From Aalborgiella sp043769295 (lineage in GTDB: Bacteria; Pseudomonadota; Gammaproteobacteria; Burkholderiales; Burkholderiaceae_C): a stretch of DNA of 64,000 nt. Below, one piece after another: positions 16,585-25,245 of this stretch (position 1 is its first letter; every line of letters begins with the position of its first letter). A program made the position numbers and the translations under genes. The DNA is taken from positions 14,651 to 78,650 of the forward strand of contig JAYVJL010000029.1 of NCBI GenBank assembly GCA_043769295.1. The letters run 5' to 3'. Below the pieces are notes generated by a model, which was not told where the DNA came from, ran no database searches, and saw nothing but the letters and a program-made list of their open reading frames with translations.

Positions 16585-17050
16585 AGTTGCTGTCGGCAAA
16601 AGCATGCCGGACTGGGCGCAAACCGCGTGGGACGACTACGCCAAGCGCTTCCCGTTTGAGCTCAAGGTCGAGATAAAAACCGTCAAGACCGAGCCTAGAC
16701 ATTCGAAGTTAAGCTCCAAAACCCTGGAAACCATCTACGCCGCCGAGCGCGAGCGTATCGAAGCCTGCATCCCCAAAGGCACCCGCATCGTCGCGCTGGA
16801 TGAGCGCGGCAGCAACCTCACCACCATGGCGTTGGCCGGCAAACTCAAAAACTGGCAGCTGGAAGCGGCTGACGTGGCCTTGGTCATAGGCGGCCCCGAT
16901 GGGCTGGACCCTGAGTTCAAAAAAGCCGCACATGAGCGGATTCGCCTCTCAGACCTGACCCTGCCGCATGCCTTTGCGCGGGTGTTGTTGATTGAGCAGT
17001 TGTACCGGGCGTGGTCTATCAATGCCAATCATCCCTATCATAGAGAGTGA
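16571..17050 (+). CDS. rlmH: 23S rRNA (pseudouridine1915-N3)-methyltransferase RlmH
   Basis: 159 aa, SPOUT-family enzyme that methylates pseudouridine 1915 of 23S rRNA on 70S ribosomes. Motifs VALDERG, ADVALVIGGPDGL and LSDLTLPHAFARVLLIEQLYRAWSINANHPYHR cover the knotted SAM-binding fold to the C-terminal end. The ATG and first five codons (MKLIVV) lie inside an interspersed repeat copy, which also replaces any obvious Shine-Dalgarno sequence. The alternative would be initiation elsewhere, but the N-terminal strand MKLIVVAVGK is conserved, so this start is right. Confidence 0.96.
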   Translation: MKLIVVAVGKSMPDWAQTAWDDYAKRFPFELKVEIKTVKTEPRHSKLSSKTLETIYAAERERIEACIPKGTRIVALDERGSNLTTMALAGKLKNWQLEAADVALVIGGPDGLDPEFKKAAHERIRLSDLTLPHAFARVLLIEQLYRAWSINANHPYHRE

Positions 17051-17169
17051 CTTTTTAAGCTGTTACAGTATGGCCCATTCAAACACTTGGCATCACAGCG
17101 TGGACTCGACCGCCGGCTGCAGCTTGTTTTCTAGGGATTTATTCTCATGATTAAAAGAGCCTTTGAAAA

Positions 17170-17601
17170 TCAACCGAGATGAGTGTGACGTTCTGGTTTT
17201 TGTTCGGTTTCCATCGCTGCCAGCCCTTGCAAGATGCCGCAGGTGTCTACCGCTTGCGCCGTTTGGCACTGTTGTCGCAGCGTACTCAACTGTGATTTGA
17301 GCTGGGCGAGTTCTTGGATGCGCTCATCCACATGGGCAATATGCTGGTCAAATACATCATTGATCGCGCCACAGCCATCGGCTGGCTGATCCGTTAAAAC
17401 CAACAAAGTACGGATTCCTTCATGGCTCATGTCCAAAGTGCGGCAATTGCGGATGAAACGCAAACGTTCGACGTGCTCTGCACCGTACACCCTGAAGTTC
17501 CCTGCAGTTCGGCCAGGTGCGGACAACAAGCCTTCTTTTTCATAGTAGCGCACGGTTTCGACCGTGCATTGAGCCAAAGTAGCCATTTCACCGATTTTCA
17601 T
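17170..17601 (-). CDS. cadR: Cd(II)/Pb(II)-responsive MerR-family regulator
   Basis: 143 aa. A MerR helix-turn-helix (MKIGEMATLAQCTVETVRYYEKEGLL) is followed by the dimerisation helix and a metal site. The three cysteines expected for CadR/PbrR are present: Cys77 (ADGCGAIN), Cys112 (RQQCQ) and Cys121 (DTCGILQ), plus a His-containing C-terminus. It is divergent from the P-type ATPase gene, with the shared promoter region between them. It should activate the ATPase promoter when metal binds. Cd versus Pb versus Zn preference cannot be read from sequence alone. Confidence 0.92.
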   Translation of the reverse strand: MKIGEMATLAQCTVETVRYYEKEGLLSAPGRTAGNFRVYGAEHVERLRFIRNCRTLDMSHEGIRTLLVLTDQPADGCGAINDVFDQHIAHVDERIQELAQLKSQLSTLRQQCQTAQAVDTCGILQGLAAMETEQKPERHTHLG

Positions 17602-17621
17602 GAGGGTATTCCAAAAAACAA

Positions 17622-17652
17622 TTGACTCTATAGTAACTTCAGGTTGTGTAAT
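17622..17652 (+). promoter_or_regulatory. MerR-type promoter of the metal-efflux ATPase gene
   Basis: TTGACT (-35) and TGTAAT (-10) are separated by 19 bp, the over-long spacer characteristic of MerR-activated promoters. The spacer begins CTATAGTAACTTCAGG, which resembles known CadR/PbrR operators. It lies 30 nt upstream of the ATPase ATG and 20 nt from the cadR start. Confidence 0.75.
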
Positions 17653-17682
17653 AGGTGTAATTCAATAGTTTTTGGAAACAAG

Positions 17683-19836
17683 ATGTCTGAACAACACAAA
17701 CCAGTACAGAGCGATAAAGGGACGCAAACCCCTATCCGTATCATGCAGATGGATTGCCCCACCGAAGAAGGTTTGTTGCGAAAAAAACTGGGTGGCATGG
17801 CGGGGGTTTCCGGGATGGAATTCAATTTGATGCAGCGTGTGCTGACGGTGACGCACGCGCCTGCTGCCCTGGAACCGATTCTTGAAGCGGTCCGCTCCCT
17901 GGGTTTCACGCCAGAGTTGGCAAACGATACATCCGCAGAGACTGAACCTACCCCCGAACCTGCGAAACCTTGGTGGCCGTTGGCACTGGCCGGACTGGCG
18001 GCCATCGCGTCTGAGGCCGCACATTGGGCTGGTTTGCCGACATGGGTGGCCGCTTTACTTGCGGTAGCCGCGGTCTTGGGGTGTGGCATCACCACGTACA
18101 AGAAGGGCTGGATTGCCATTCGTAACGGTAACCTCAACATCAACGCCTTGATGAGTATCGCCGTGACGGGCGCGCTCTTGCTCGGACAATGGCCTGAAGC
18201 GGCTATGGTGATGGTGCTGTTCACCGTGGCGGAATTGATCGAAGCCAAATCGCTGGACCGGGCGCGCCATGCCATCAAAGGCTTAATGCAGTTGACCCCT
18301 GAGCGCGCCACGGTTCTGAAGGAGGACGATGTTTGGCTTGAGGTGGCCGCCAAGTTGGTTCGCGTGGGTCAGCGTGTTCGCATTAAACCGGGTGAACGCA
18401 TCGCACTGGATGGCAAGATCGTCAAAGGTCGCTCTACCATCAACCAGGCGCCTATCACCGGTGAGAGTCTGCCGATAGAAAAAGTCGAAGGCGATCCCGT
18501 TTTTGCGGGAACCATCAACGAATCAGGCTCTTTCGAGTACACCGTGACGGCTGCAGCGGGGCATAGCACCCTGGCGCGCATTATCCATGCCGTGGAAGAA
18601 GCACAAGGCGCGCGGGCACCCTCCCAGCGATTTGTGGATCAATTTGCACGTATTTACACCCCGGTGGTCTTCGCGCTTGCGCTGGCTGTTGCCGTGGTGC
18701 CGCCACTGCTGTTGGGGGGCGACTGGTTCACCTGGATATACAAAGCACTCGTTTTGTTGGTTATTGCTTGCCCTTGTGCGCTGGTAATTTCAACCCCTGT
18801 CACCATTGTCAGTGGCCTGGCTGCCGCTGCGCGCCAGGGTATCCTGGTCAAAGGAGGTGTTTATCTGGAAGAGGGCCGCAAGCTGGCATGGCTGGCGCTC
18901 GACAAAACCGGCACGATCACCCATGGTAAACCCGCCCAGACAGATTTCATGGTGTTGAACGGTTGGAATGATACTGAAGTCCGCAGTCTGGCCGCCAGTC
19001 TGGCAGGTCGTTCGGACCATCCCGTCTCGCGTGCGCTGACGGAAGCCGCCAAACGGGACGGGATTACCTTGCGTCCGGTGGAGGGTTTTGAGGCACTGGC
19101 TGGGCGCGGTACCAAAGGGATCATCGATGGCAAGCTGTACTACCTGGGCAATCACCGCCTGATCCATGAGCAAGGCCGATGCTCTGACGAACTGGAAGTT
19201 CGTTTGACAGCCCTGGAAGAGGAAGGCAAGACCGTTATTTTGCTGACCGATGAACAGCGCGTGCATGGTTTGTTCGCCGTGGCTGATACGGTCAAAGACA
19301 GCAGCCGCCAAGCAATTGCAGAGCTGCACGCGTTGGGCATCAAGACCATCATGCTGACGGGTGACAATGCCCATACAGCCAAGGCCATTGCAGCGCAGGT
19401 GGGTATTGACGAAGCCCGTGGCGATTTGCTGCCTGAAGACAAACTCAAAGCGATTGAAAGCAAGCTCGGCAAAGATGGCGCGGTGGGCATGGTGGGTGAC
19501 GGCATCAACGATGCGCCAGCCTTGGCACGTTCCGATATCGGCTTTGCGATGGGTGCTGCAGGGACGGGTACAGCGATTGAAACCGCCGATGTGGCGCTGA
19601 TGGATGATGATCTACGTAAATTGCCACGCTTTGTACGCCTGTCGCGCAAGACCCACGCCTTGCTGATTCAAAACATTGTGCTGGCACTGGGTATCAAGGC
19701 CGTGTTTCTCGTGTTGACATTGATGGGCACGGGCACCATGTGGATGGCTGTGTTTGCCGATGTGGGGGCGAGTTTGCTGGTGGTTGGCAATGGGCTGCGT
19801 TTGTTGCGAACAAACGACGTGGCGCGCGGGCAATGA
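17683..19836 (+). CDS. cadA: Heavy-metal P1B-type ATPase (Cd/Zn/Pb efflux)
   Basis: 717 aa from ATG 17683. An N-terminal metal-binding-like domain carries MDCPTEEGLLRKKL in place of the usual two-cysteine motif. Then come membrane helices, the TGES actuator loop, the CPC motif in IACPCALVIST, phosphorylation site DKTGTIT, MLTGDN and MVGDGINDAPALA. These fit a P1B-2 type Zn/Cd/Pb exporter in the inner membrane. It is controlled by the divergent CadR through the 19-bp-spacer promoter. The frame extends further upstream, but ATG 17683 has GGAAA before it and leaves room for the promoter. Confidence 0.94.
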   Translation: MSEQHKPVQSDKGTQTPIRIMQMDCPTEEGLLRKKLGGMAGVSGMEFNLMQRVLTVTHAPAALEPILEAVRSLGFTPELANDTSAETEPTPEPAKPWWPLALAGLAAIASEAAHWAGLPTWVAALLAVAAVLGCGITTYKKGWIAIRNGNLNINALMSIAVTGALLLGQWPEAAMVMVLFTVAELIEAKSLDRARHAIKGLMQLTPERATVLKEDDVWLEVAAKLVRVGQRVRIKPGERIALDGKIVKGRSTINQAPITGESLPIEKVEGDPVFAGTINESGSFEYTVTAAAGHSTLARIIHAVEEAQGARAPSQRFVDQFARIYTPVVFALALAVAVVPPLLLGGDWFTWIYKALVLLVIACPCALVISTPVTIVSGLAAAARQGILVKGGVYLEEGRKLAWLALDKTGTITHGKPAQTDFMVLNGWNDTEVRSLAASLAGRSDHPVSRALTEAAKRDGITLRPVEGFEALAGRGTKGIIDGKLYYLGNHRLIHEQGRCSDELEVRLTALEEEGKTVILLTDEQRVHGLFAVADTVKDSSRQAIAELHALGIKTIMLTGDNAHTAKAIAAQVGIDEARGDLLPEDKLKAIESKLGKDGAVGMVGDGINDAPALARSDIGFAMGAAGTGTAIETADVALMDDDLRKLPRFVRLSRKTHALLIQNIVLALGIKAVFLVLTLMGTGTMWMAVFADVGASLLVVGNGLRLLRTNDVARGQ

Positions 19837-20045
19837 CACGCCTGATCAATCCAGGTCACTGCCAGCCATACGCATGTCATCGGATATGCACAGTTCGCGA
19901 CATTTCCGAATCTCATCGCATACACCCTCTCTACCCGAACGCCCAAGTTGGGCTGAGTACGTTTGCATGCGTCGCGTTTAGCTTGGAAGCCAGTAACGGA
20001 TAATTCCACGCTGGTGCTGAATTACTGAACTCCCCCCAAAACCAC

Positions 20046-20648
20046 ATGCCTTTCATTTACCTCGCCTCCCAAAGCCCGCGCCGCAGCCAGCTGCTGGACC
20101 AGATCGGCATCGCGCATCAGATCTTGGTGGCAGACGCAACGGAAGACGCGGAATCCCTTGAAGTGGCGCTTAAAAACGAAGCGCCTTTGACGTATGTGAC
20201 GCGGGTCACAAACTTGAAGCTGGACGCTGCCGTGGCCCGGATGAAGCTGCGCGGTTTGCCGCTGGCACCGGTGCTGTGCGCGGACACCACAGTGGCGATG
20301 GGACGAGTTTTGTACGGCAAACCGGAGTCTGAGCGCGATGCTGCGCGGATGCTGGCAGAGTTGTCGGGGTCGACCCATCGGGTGCTGACCTCTGTGGCTG
20401 TGGCCTATGGTGCGCAGGGTAAAAAACGCCTGCAGGCGGTGAGCGAGTCCAAAGTCACGTTTGCCAAGTTGAGCAAAGCCCAGATCGACCGCTACATCGC
20501 CACCGGTGAGCCCCTGGGCAAGGCGGGGAGCTACGCGGTGCAGGGCAGGGCGGCGACGTTTATCGCAAAAATCAGCGGCAGTTATTCGGGCATCATGGGT
20601 TTGCCGATGTTTGAAACAGCGCAATTGCTCGGTAAACTTGGTCTTTAA
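20046..20648 (+). CDS. maf: Maf/YhdE-type nucleoside triphosphate pyrophosphatase
   Basis: 200 aa. Maf family fold: IYLASQSPRRSQLLDQIGI at the N-terminus, VLCADTTVA with the catalytic Asp, and YGKPESERDAARML. The GKAGSYAVQGRAATFI block (usual pattern GKAGxYxIQG) assigns it to the YhdE branch, a dTTP/UTP pyrophosphatase that sanitises nucleotide pools. It lies directly upstream of rng with a 27-nt gap, the conserved maf-rng pair. Confidence 0.95.
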   Translation: MPFIYLASQSPRRSQLLDQIGIAHQILVADATEDAESLEVALKNEAPLTYVTRVTNLKLDAAVARMKLRGLPLAPVLCADTTVAMGRVLYGKPESERDAARMLAELSGSTHRVLTSVAVAYGAQGKKRLQAVSESKVTFAKLSKAQIDRYIATGEPLGKAGSYAVQGRAATFIAKISGSYSGIMGLPMFETAQLLGKLGL

Positions 20649-20675
20649 ATCCCCAGCCTCGCGTAACATCGCTGC

Positions 20676-22214
20676 ATGCAACAAGAAATTTTAATCAACT
20701 GGTCGCCGCAGGAAACCCGTGTTGCTGTGGTCGAAAACGGCGCGGTGCAGGAGTTGCATGTCGAGCGCAGTCTGGAGCGCGGTTTGGTCGGTAACGTGTA
20801 TCTGGGCAAAGTGGCGCGGGTGCTGCCGGGCATGCAGTCGGCGTTTATCGACATCGGGCTGGAGCGCGCGGCGTTTTTGCATGTGGCGGATCTGGTGAGC
20901 AGCATCAACTTGCGCCATGCGGACAACGACGAATCTGCCGATAAATCTGGCGACAAAGCACAGCCAAGCCTGCTGCCCATTGAAAAACAGGTGTTTGAAG
21001 GCCAGACGCTGGTTGTGCAGGTGATTAAGGAGCCGATGGGCACCAAGGGCGCGCGACTGTCCACGCAGATCAGCCTATCGGGCCGCTTGCTGGTGTTTTT
21101 GCCGCAGGACAGGCACATTGGCGTGTCGCAAAAAATCCCGATGGAGCAGCGCAAGAAGCTGCGCAAGCGGCTGCAGGTCTTGGCGTCAGCGGCGGCAGAG
21201 GCAGAAAACGCATCAGTCAATGCATCGGTTTTAAACGTAGGCGGCTACATTTTGCGCACGAATGCAGAAGAAGCCGAAGACGCCGAGCTGGCAGACGACA
21301 TCAGCTACCTGCGCAAAACCTGGGTGCGTATTCAGGATGCCGCCAAGCGCCTGCCGCCCAAATCGGTGCTGCACCAGGATTTGAACCTGCTGCAACGGGT
21401 GATGCGCGATCTGGTGAGCGACACCACGCAGCTGATCCGGCTGGACTCGCAGCTTCAGTATGAAAAATTGATAGCATTTGGCAAAGAATTCATGCCCGCT
21501 GCAGCCGAAAAACTGCAACATTACAAAGGCGAACGGCCGATTTTTGATTTGTTCAATATCGACGACGAAATCGCCAAAGCGCTGGGCGCACGGGTTGATT
21601 TGAAGTCGGGTGGTTATTTGATCGTCGATCAAACCGAGGCCATGACCACAGTGGACGTCAACACCGGCGGCTACGTGGGTGCGCGTAATTTTGACGATAC
21701 GATTTTCAAGACCAATCTAGAGGCGGCTGGCGCGATTGCGCGGCAACTGCGCTTGCGCAACCTGGGCGGCATCATCGTGGTGGATTTCATCGACATGACG
21801 CGCCCCGACCACCGCGCCGCTGTGCTGGAAGAGTTCAGAAAACAACTCGCCAGAGACCGCGTGAAGACGTCCAGCAGTGATTTCTCGGCACTCGGCTTGG
21901 TGGAAATGACCCGCAAGCGCACCCGTGAGTCGCTGGCGCATGTGCTGTGCGAGCCATGCGCCGTGTGCGCTGGCAAAGGCATCGTCAAAACCCCGCGCAG
22001 CGTGGCCTACGATATTTTGCGGGAGATTTTGCGCGAAGCACGGCAGTTCAACCCGCGTGAGTTCCGCATCATCGCCGCACCCAAAGTCATCGAGCTGTTT
22101 TTGGACGAAGAAAGCCAGCATTTGGCTGAATTGAGCGACTTCATCGCCAAACCGATCTCCCTGCAAAGCGAAAACTCGGCGGGGCAAGAGCAATACGATG
22201 TTGTCCTCCTTTAA
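20676..22214 (+). CDS. rng: Ribonuclease G
   Basis: 512-aa endoribonuclease for 16S rRNA 5' maturation and mRNA decay. It has an S1 domain (NVYLGKVARVLPGMQSAFIDIGLERAAFLHVADL), an RNase E/G catalytic core with VDVNTGGYVG and IVVDFIDM, and the zinc-link LCEPCAVCAGKG near the C-terminus. It lacks the long RNase E scaffold tail. The last 17 nt overlap the start of the polysaccharide deacetylase gene, so the two may be coupled. Confidence 0.96.
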   Translation: MQQEILINWSPQETRVAVVENGAVQELHVERSLERGLVGNVYLGKVARVLPGMQSAFIDIGLERAAFLHVADLVSSINLRHADNDESADKSGDKAQPSLLPIEKQVFEGQTLVVQVIKEPMGTKGARLSTQISLSGRLLVFLPQDRHIGVSQKIPMEQRKKLRKRLQVLASAAAEAENASVNASVLNVGGYILRTNAEEAEDAELADDISYLRKTWVRIQDAAKRLPPKSVLHQDLNLLQRVMRDLVSDTTQLIRLDSQLQYEKLIAFGKEFMPAAAEKLQHYKGERPIFDLFNIDDEIAKALGARVDLKSGGYLIVDQTEAMTTVDVNTGGYVGARNFDDTIFKTNLEAAGAIARQLRLRNLGGIIVVDFIDMTRPDHRAAVLEEFRKQLARDRVKTSSSDFSALGLVEMTRKRTRESLAHVLCEPCAVCAGKGIVKTPRSVAYDILREILREARQFNPREFRIIAAPKVIELFLDEESQHLAELSDFIAKPISLQSENSAGQEQYDVVLL

Positions 22215-22947
22215 GTCTGCGAACACGGCCGCCATACCGATTCTGGTGTACCACCAAATCGACGCCGCGCCTCCGAAAGGTGCGCCGTTTCGCAGTTTGT
22301 ATGTCTCGCCCACTGCGTTTGCGCGGCAAATGGCGTTTTTGAAGCGGCTGGGTTACACCGGCTTGTCGATGACGGATCTGCTGCCGTATTTGAGTGGCGA
22401 GAAAAAGGGTAAGGTTGTTGGCATCACTTTTGATGACGGTTACCTCAATAATTTGACGCACGCTTTGCCGGTGCTGCAAAAAAATGGTTTCACATCGACC
22501 TGTTATGTGGTGGACGGTCTGCTTGGGCAAACCAACAGTTGGGACATGGGCCAGGGCATCGCCCAAACGCCGTTGATGACGGCTGAGCAGCTGGTGCAGT
22601 GGCAGGCCGGCGGGCAAGAGGTGGGGGCGCACACGCAGCAACATGTGGATTTGCTGGCAGTGACTGAGCTTGCCGCCTGGGCGCAAATTGCCAAGTCCAA
22701 ACCCGCGCTGGAAGCCGTGCTGCACCAACCGGTGAACCACTTTTGCTACCCGTTTGGCAAGTTTGACAGCCGCCACGAAACCATGGCGAAGCAAGCCGGC
22801 TACACCACGGCAACCACGACAGCTCGCGGGCGCGTGCATGCAGGCGCTGACATGATGACGCTGCCGCGCGTGCCCATGCTGCGCAGCACCTCGCTGCCGG
22901 TGCTGTGGCTGAAAGTGGCGACAGGGTATGAAGACCGCACCCGCTGA
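22198..22947 (+). CDS. Polysaccharide deacetylase (NodB-homology) protein
   Basis: 249 aa, carbohydrate esterase family 4. The catalytic TFDDGY motif (first Asp pair about residue 81) and the HTQQHVDL metal-binding histidines are present, followed by YPFGKFD and a C-terminal LPRVPM segment. No signal peptide is evident, so it may act in the cytoplasm or at the membrane on a lipid-linked glycan. It overlaps rng and is followed 15 nt later by a GT4 glycosyltransferase, which suggests a cell-surface glycan role. Confidence 0.9.
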   Translation: MLSSFKSANTAAIPILVYHQIDAAPPKGAPFRSLYVSPTAFARQMAFLKRLGYTGLSMTDLLPYLSGEKKGKVVGITFDDGYLNNLTHALPVLQKNGFTSTCYVVDGLLGQTNSWDMGQGIAQTPLMTAEQLVQWQAGGQEVGAHTQQHVDLLAVTELAAWAQIAKSKPALEAVLHQPVNHFCYPFGKFDSRHETMAKQAGYTTATTTARGRVHAGADMMTLPRVPMLRSTSLPVLWLKVATGYEDRTR

Positions 22948-22962
22948 AGTCGTGAAGAAGCC

Positions 22963-24156
22963 GTGAATTCACCCGAACTTCCGACATTGCCCAAATTGCC
23001 TAAATTACGCATCGCCGTCCTCAACCGCATCTTTTCACCCCAAGGTGGCGGGGCAGAGCGCTATTCCATTGCTTTAGTGGAACAACTGGCTGGTGGGCAC
23101 GAGATGCACGTTTTCGCCCAGGACATCTCCCCCAGCTTGATCGCCCAATGGCCGCAGGTGCGCTTTCACAAAGTTTCCGCGCCGCTGCGCAAGTCGCGCT
23201 GGTTGAACCAGCTGTGGTACGCCACTGTCACGTGGTGGGCGACCCGCAAAGGCTCAGGAGCGGGTTTTGACGTCGTCCATTCGCATGAAAACACCTGGCA
23301 TGGGCAGGTGCAAACCGTGCACGTGCTGCCGATCAAACACAATTTGTTCAACGGTAAAACCGGCTGGCGCAGGGCGGCAACATGGCTGAACGTGTTGACC
23401 AGCCCGCGTTTGCTGGCGTATCTGGCTTTGGAGCGCGGCCGGTTTGCAGTGCAACCGAATCGCCATATCGTGCTGACCTCGCCCAGTTTGCTGGCGATTT
23501 TTAAGTCAACTTATCCGGCTTGCGCAAACACTCTATCCGTCATCACCCCCGGTGTGGGTAAAGTCGATTTCAGCTTCGACAAAGCCGCCGCCAAGCAAGC
23601 ACTTGGCCTGCCAGCGCAGGGCTGGATGATTGCCTTTGTGGGAAATGACTATGAGAAAAAGGGTTTGCCAACCTTGTTGCAGGCGCTGAAGACCTTGCCA
23701 GAGCACGTCAATCTGGCCGTGGTGGGAAATCAGGCTCAAATGCCTGTTTATCAAAAACTGGCGAACCAGCTCGGGTTGGAGTCCCGTGTTCGGTTTTTAG
23801 GTGCGGTAGCCGACGTTTCTAATGTCTACCAAGCCGCTGACTGCTTGGCCCACCCCACCCGCGAAGACACCTTCGCCATGGTCGTGCTCGAAGCCCTGTC
23901 CTACGGCCTGCCCACCGTGGTCAGCCAGGCGCGCTACTGCGGCATTGCGGGTTTGTTGACAGATGGGCAAAACGCGTTGATGCTGGATGACCCCAAAGAC
24001 GCCGCAGCTTTGGCGGCCTTGCTGCGCCGCATTTTGGATGATACGGACCTGCGCGCCAACTTGAGCCGCCAAGCGCTGGCATTTGCAGACGGCTACGCGT
24101 GGGAGGCTATTGCGCGGCAGCAGGAGGCGATGTATCTGGACATTGCTGGGAAGTAG
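22963..24156 (+). CDS. GT4-family glycosyltransferase
   Basis: 397 aa from a GTG start. The N-terminal Rossmann domain has VLNRIFSPQGGGAERYSIALVEQL and FDVVHSHENTWHGQ. The C-terminal domain carries the GT4 nucleotide-sugar site: VGNDYEKKGLPTLLQAL, VRFLGAVADVSNVYQAADCLAHPTREDTFAMVVLEALSYG with the EX7E-type pair. Related to WaaG-like LPS core glucosyltransferases. Likely operon with the deacetylase; acceptor unknown. Confidence 0.9.
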   Translation: MNSPELPTLPKLPKLRIAVLNRIFSPQGGGAERYSIALVEQLAGGHEMHVFAQDISPSLIAQWPQVRFHKVSAPLRKSRWLNQLWYATVTWWATRKGSGAGFDVVHSHENTWHGQVQTVHVLPIKHNLFNGKTGWRRAATWLNVLTSPRLLAYLALERGRFAVQPNRHIVLTSPSLLAIFKSTYPACANTLSVITPGVGKVDFSFDKAAAKQALGLPAQGWMIAFVGNDYEKKGLPTLLQALKTLPEHVNLAVVGNQAQMPVYQKLANQLGLESRVRFLGAVADVSNVYQAADCLAHPTREDTFAMVVLEALSYGLPTVVSQARYCGIAGLLTDGQNALMLDDPKDAAALAALLRRILDDTDLRANLSRQALAFADGYAWEAIARQQEAMYLDIAGK

Positions 24157-24179
24157 CGATTTAGAGGGGGTAAATTGGT

Positions 24180-24226
24180 TGTAGCCGGCGTATTTATTGA
24201 TTGAGTTGCTACTGAATTTATAGTGA
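24180..24226 (-). repeat. 45-bp interspersed repeat, left of the HNH gene
   Basis: GTAGCCGGCGTATTTATTGA tail, then GCTACTGAATTTATAG arm. It lies between the GT4 and HNH genes. Confidence 0.85.
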
Positions 24227-24243
24227 AATCAGCGGCAATGAAT

Positions 24244-24915
24244 TCAAAAAACGTTGCTTTTACCGAGGTTGCACTTTAAACAGAGAGTTCGTAGATTCTC
24301 AATAACAGTTTCACCACCTTTGCTCCAAGCCAAAATGTGATCAATATGAAGCTCTGTACCGAGCGTTGTTGCGGGGCTTGCTCCGCAGCTGCAACATGTG
24401 AATCGATCACGCACAAGTATTTTAAAACGTAGACGGAGTGATGGATCTCTTCCCGTTCTCGAACGCTGTTCTGATTCAATAACTGCAGGGCTTGTGTTGT
24501 TGCTAACTTCAGATGCATTCGCCCAATCAACAAAGGCTTCAAGTGCACCAGTCCATGAAAGGAATCGTCTTTGATATGGCGATTGCGATATGACTGACGG
24601 TGATTGCGCGAGTTCTGAACGTCTAGGTTGACGCCCGTAGTGCTGCCAAAGGGTCAAGATATTTGAGAAAAGGCGTTCGTCAGAATATTCAACTTCATTG
24701 GATATCTCCAAACCAGCCGCTGTAAGAGCCTTATTCCAAGTTCCGAAGCGACGAGCTAAGTTCCGTCCATCGAATTGTCCATGTTGTTCATAGAGGGGTT
24801 GGCTTACCTTGCGTGTAAACATTAGTTCTGCGACACGCTTCAAATCTTCAAGCAACTCAGCTTCGCTAACTGGAGTACCTCGACCGCGAGAAATTTGAAA
24901 TTGTGAGGAGGTCAT
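24244..24915 (-). CDS. HNH endonuclease with N-terminal HNH-associated repeats
   Basis: 223 aa. The N-terminal 135 residues contain two helical repeats ending in FGTWNKALTAAGLE and FLSWTGALEAFVD, typical of the homing-endonuclease-associated (HNH_repeat) DNA-binding module. The C-terminus is a complete HNH zinc-knuckle nuclease: C174/C177 in CCSCG, H190-I-D-H193, N207 and C212/C215. It stands alone and is bracketed by two copies of the interspersed repeat (24180 and 25188). Base composition is lower in GC than the neighbouring glycosyltransferase. No intron or restriction partner is visible; it may be a selfish or defence nuclease. Confidence 0.85.
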   Translation of the reverse strand: MTSSQFQISRGRGTPVSEAELLEDLKRVAELMFTRKVSQPLYEQHGQFDGRNLARRFGTWNKALTAAGLEISNEVEYSDERLFSNILTLWQHYGRQPRRSELAQSPSVISQSPYQRRFLSWTGALEAFVDWANASEVSNNTSPAVIESEQRSRTGRDPSLRLRFKILVRDRFTCCSCGASPATTLGTELHIDHILAWSKGGETVIENLRTLCLKCNLGKSNVF

Positions 24916-25187
24916 TTTGCTTGTAACTTGTTGATATTAATAATGATTTAATTTTATTATGGTCAATATGGAAAATGAAACTGACAGCTTCGCATAGCAC
25001 TTAATGTACCAAACCACTCCCGCAAGGCGAATGAATGCGGGCAGGTTGCACAAAACCGCAGCAAGGCGCGGAGCTAACGGTGGGTAAACCAAGGCGGTGG
25101 TGCGTGTTTGCGGAGACTTTTTTGCAGCGTGTCCGCGTTCGTTTGCCCAGTGAGGCTCTCAGATAGAAAAAAGAAGGTCAAATATGC
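24916..25187. other. Non-coding stretch upstream of the HNH gene
   Basis: About 270 nt without a plausible gene. The first 70 nt are AT-rich, as expected for the HNH promoter. The rest holds a CCCGCA...TGCGGG hairpin at about 25018-25041 and GC-rich sequence with no recognised RNA family. Group I or II intron features were looked for and not found. Confidence 0.5.
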
Positions 25188-25235
25188 CTCTAGCCGGCGT
25201 ATTTATTGCCTATCTAGCTATTAAAATCATAGTGA
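25188..25235 (-). repeat. 45-bp interspersed repeat, downstream of the exporter gene
   Basis: CTCTAGCCGGCGTATTTATT tail, then GCTATTAAAATCATAG arm. Ends 11 nt before the msbA-like stop codon. Confidence 0.85.
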
Positions 25236-25245
25236 ATATGAGTTT

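Noticed and set aside
21465..21512. Stretch in rng resembling the interspersed repeat (TTGATAGCATTTGGCAAAGA)
   Set aside because: The encoded residues align with normal RNase G sequence, so similarity is probably chance.
24916..25187. Group I/II intron associated with the HNH endonuclease
   Set aside because: No catalytic-core or domain V-like structure seen, and no interrupted flanking gene.
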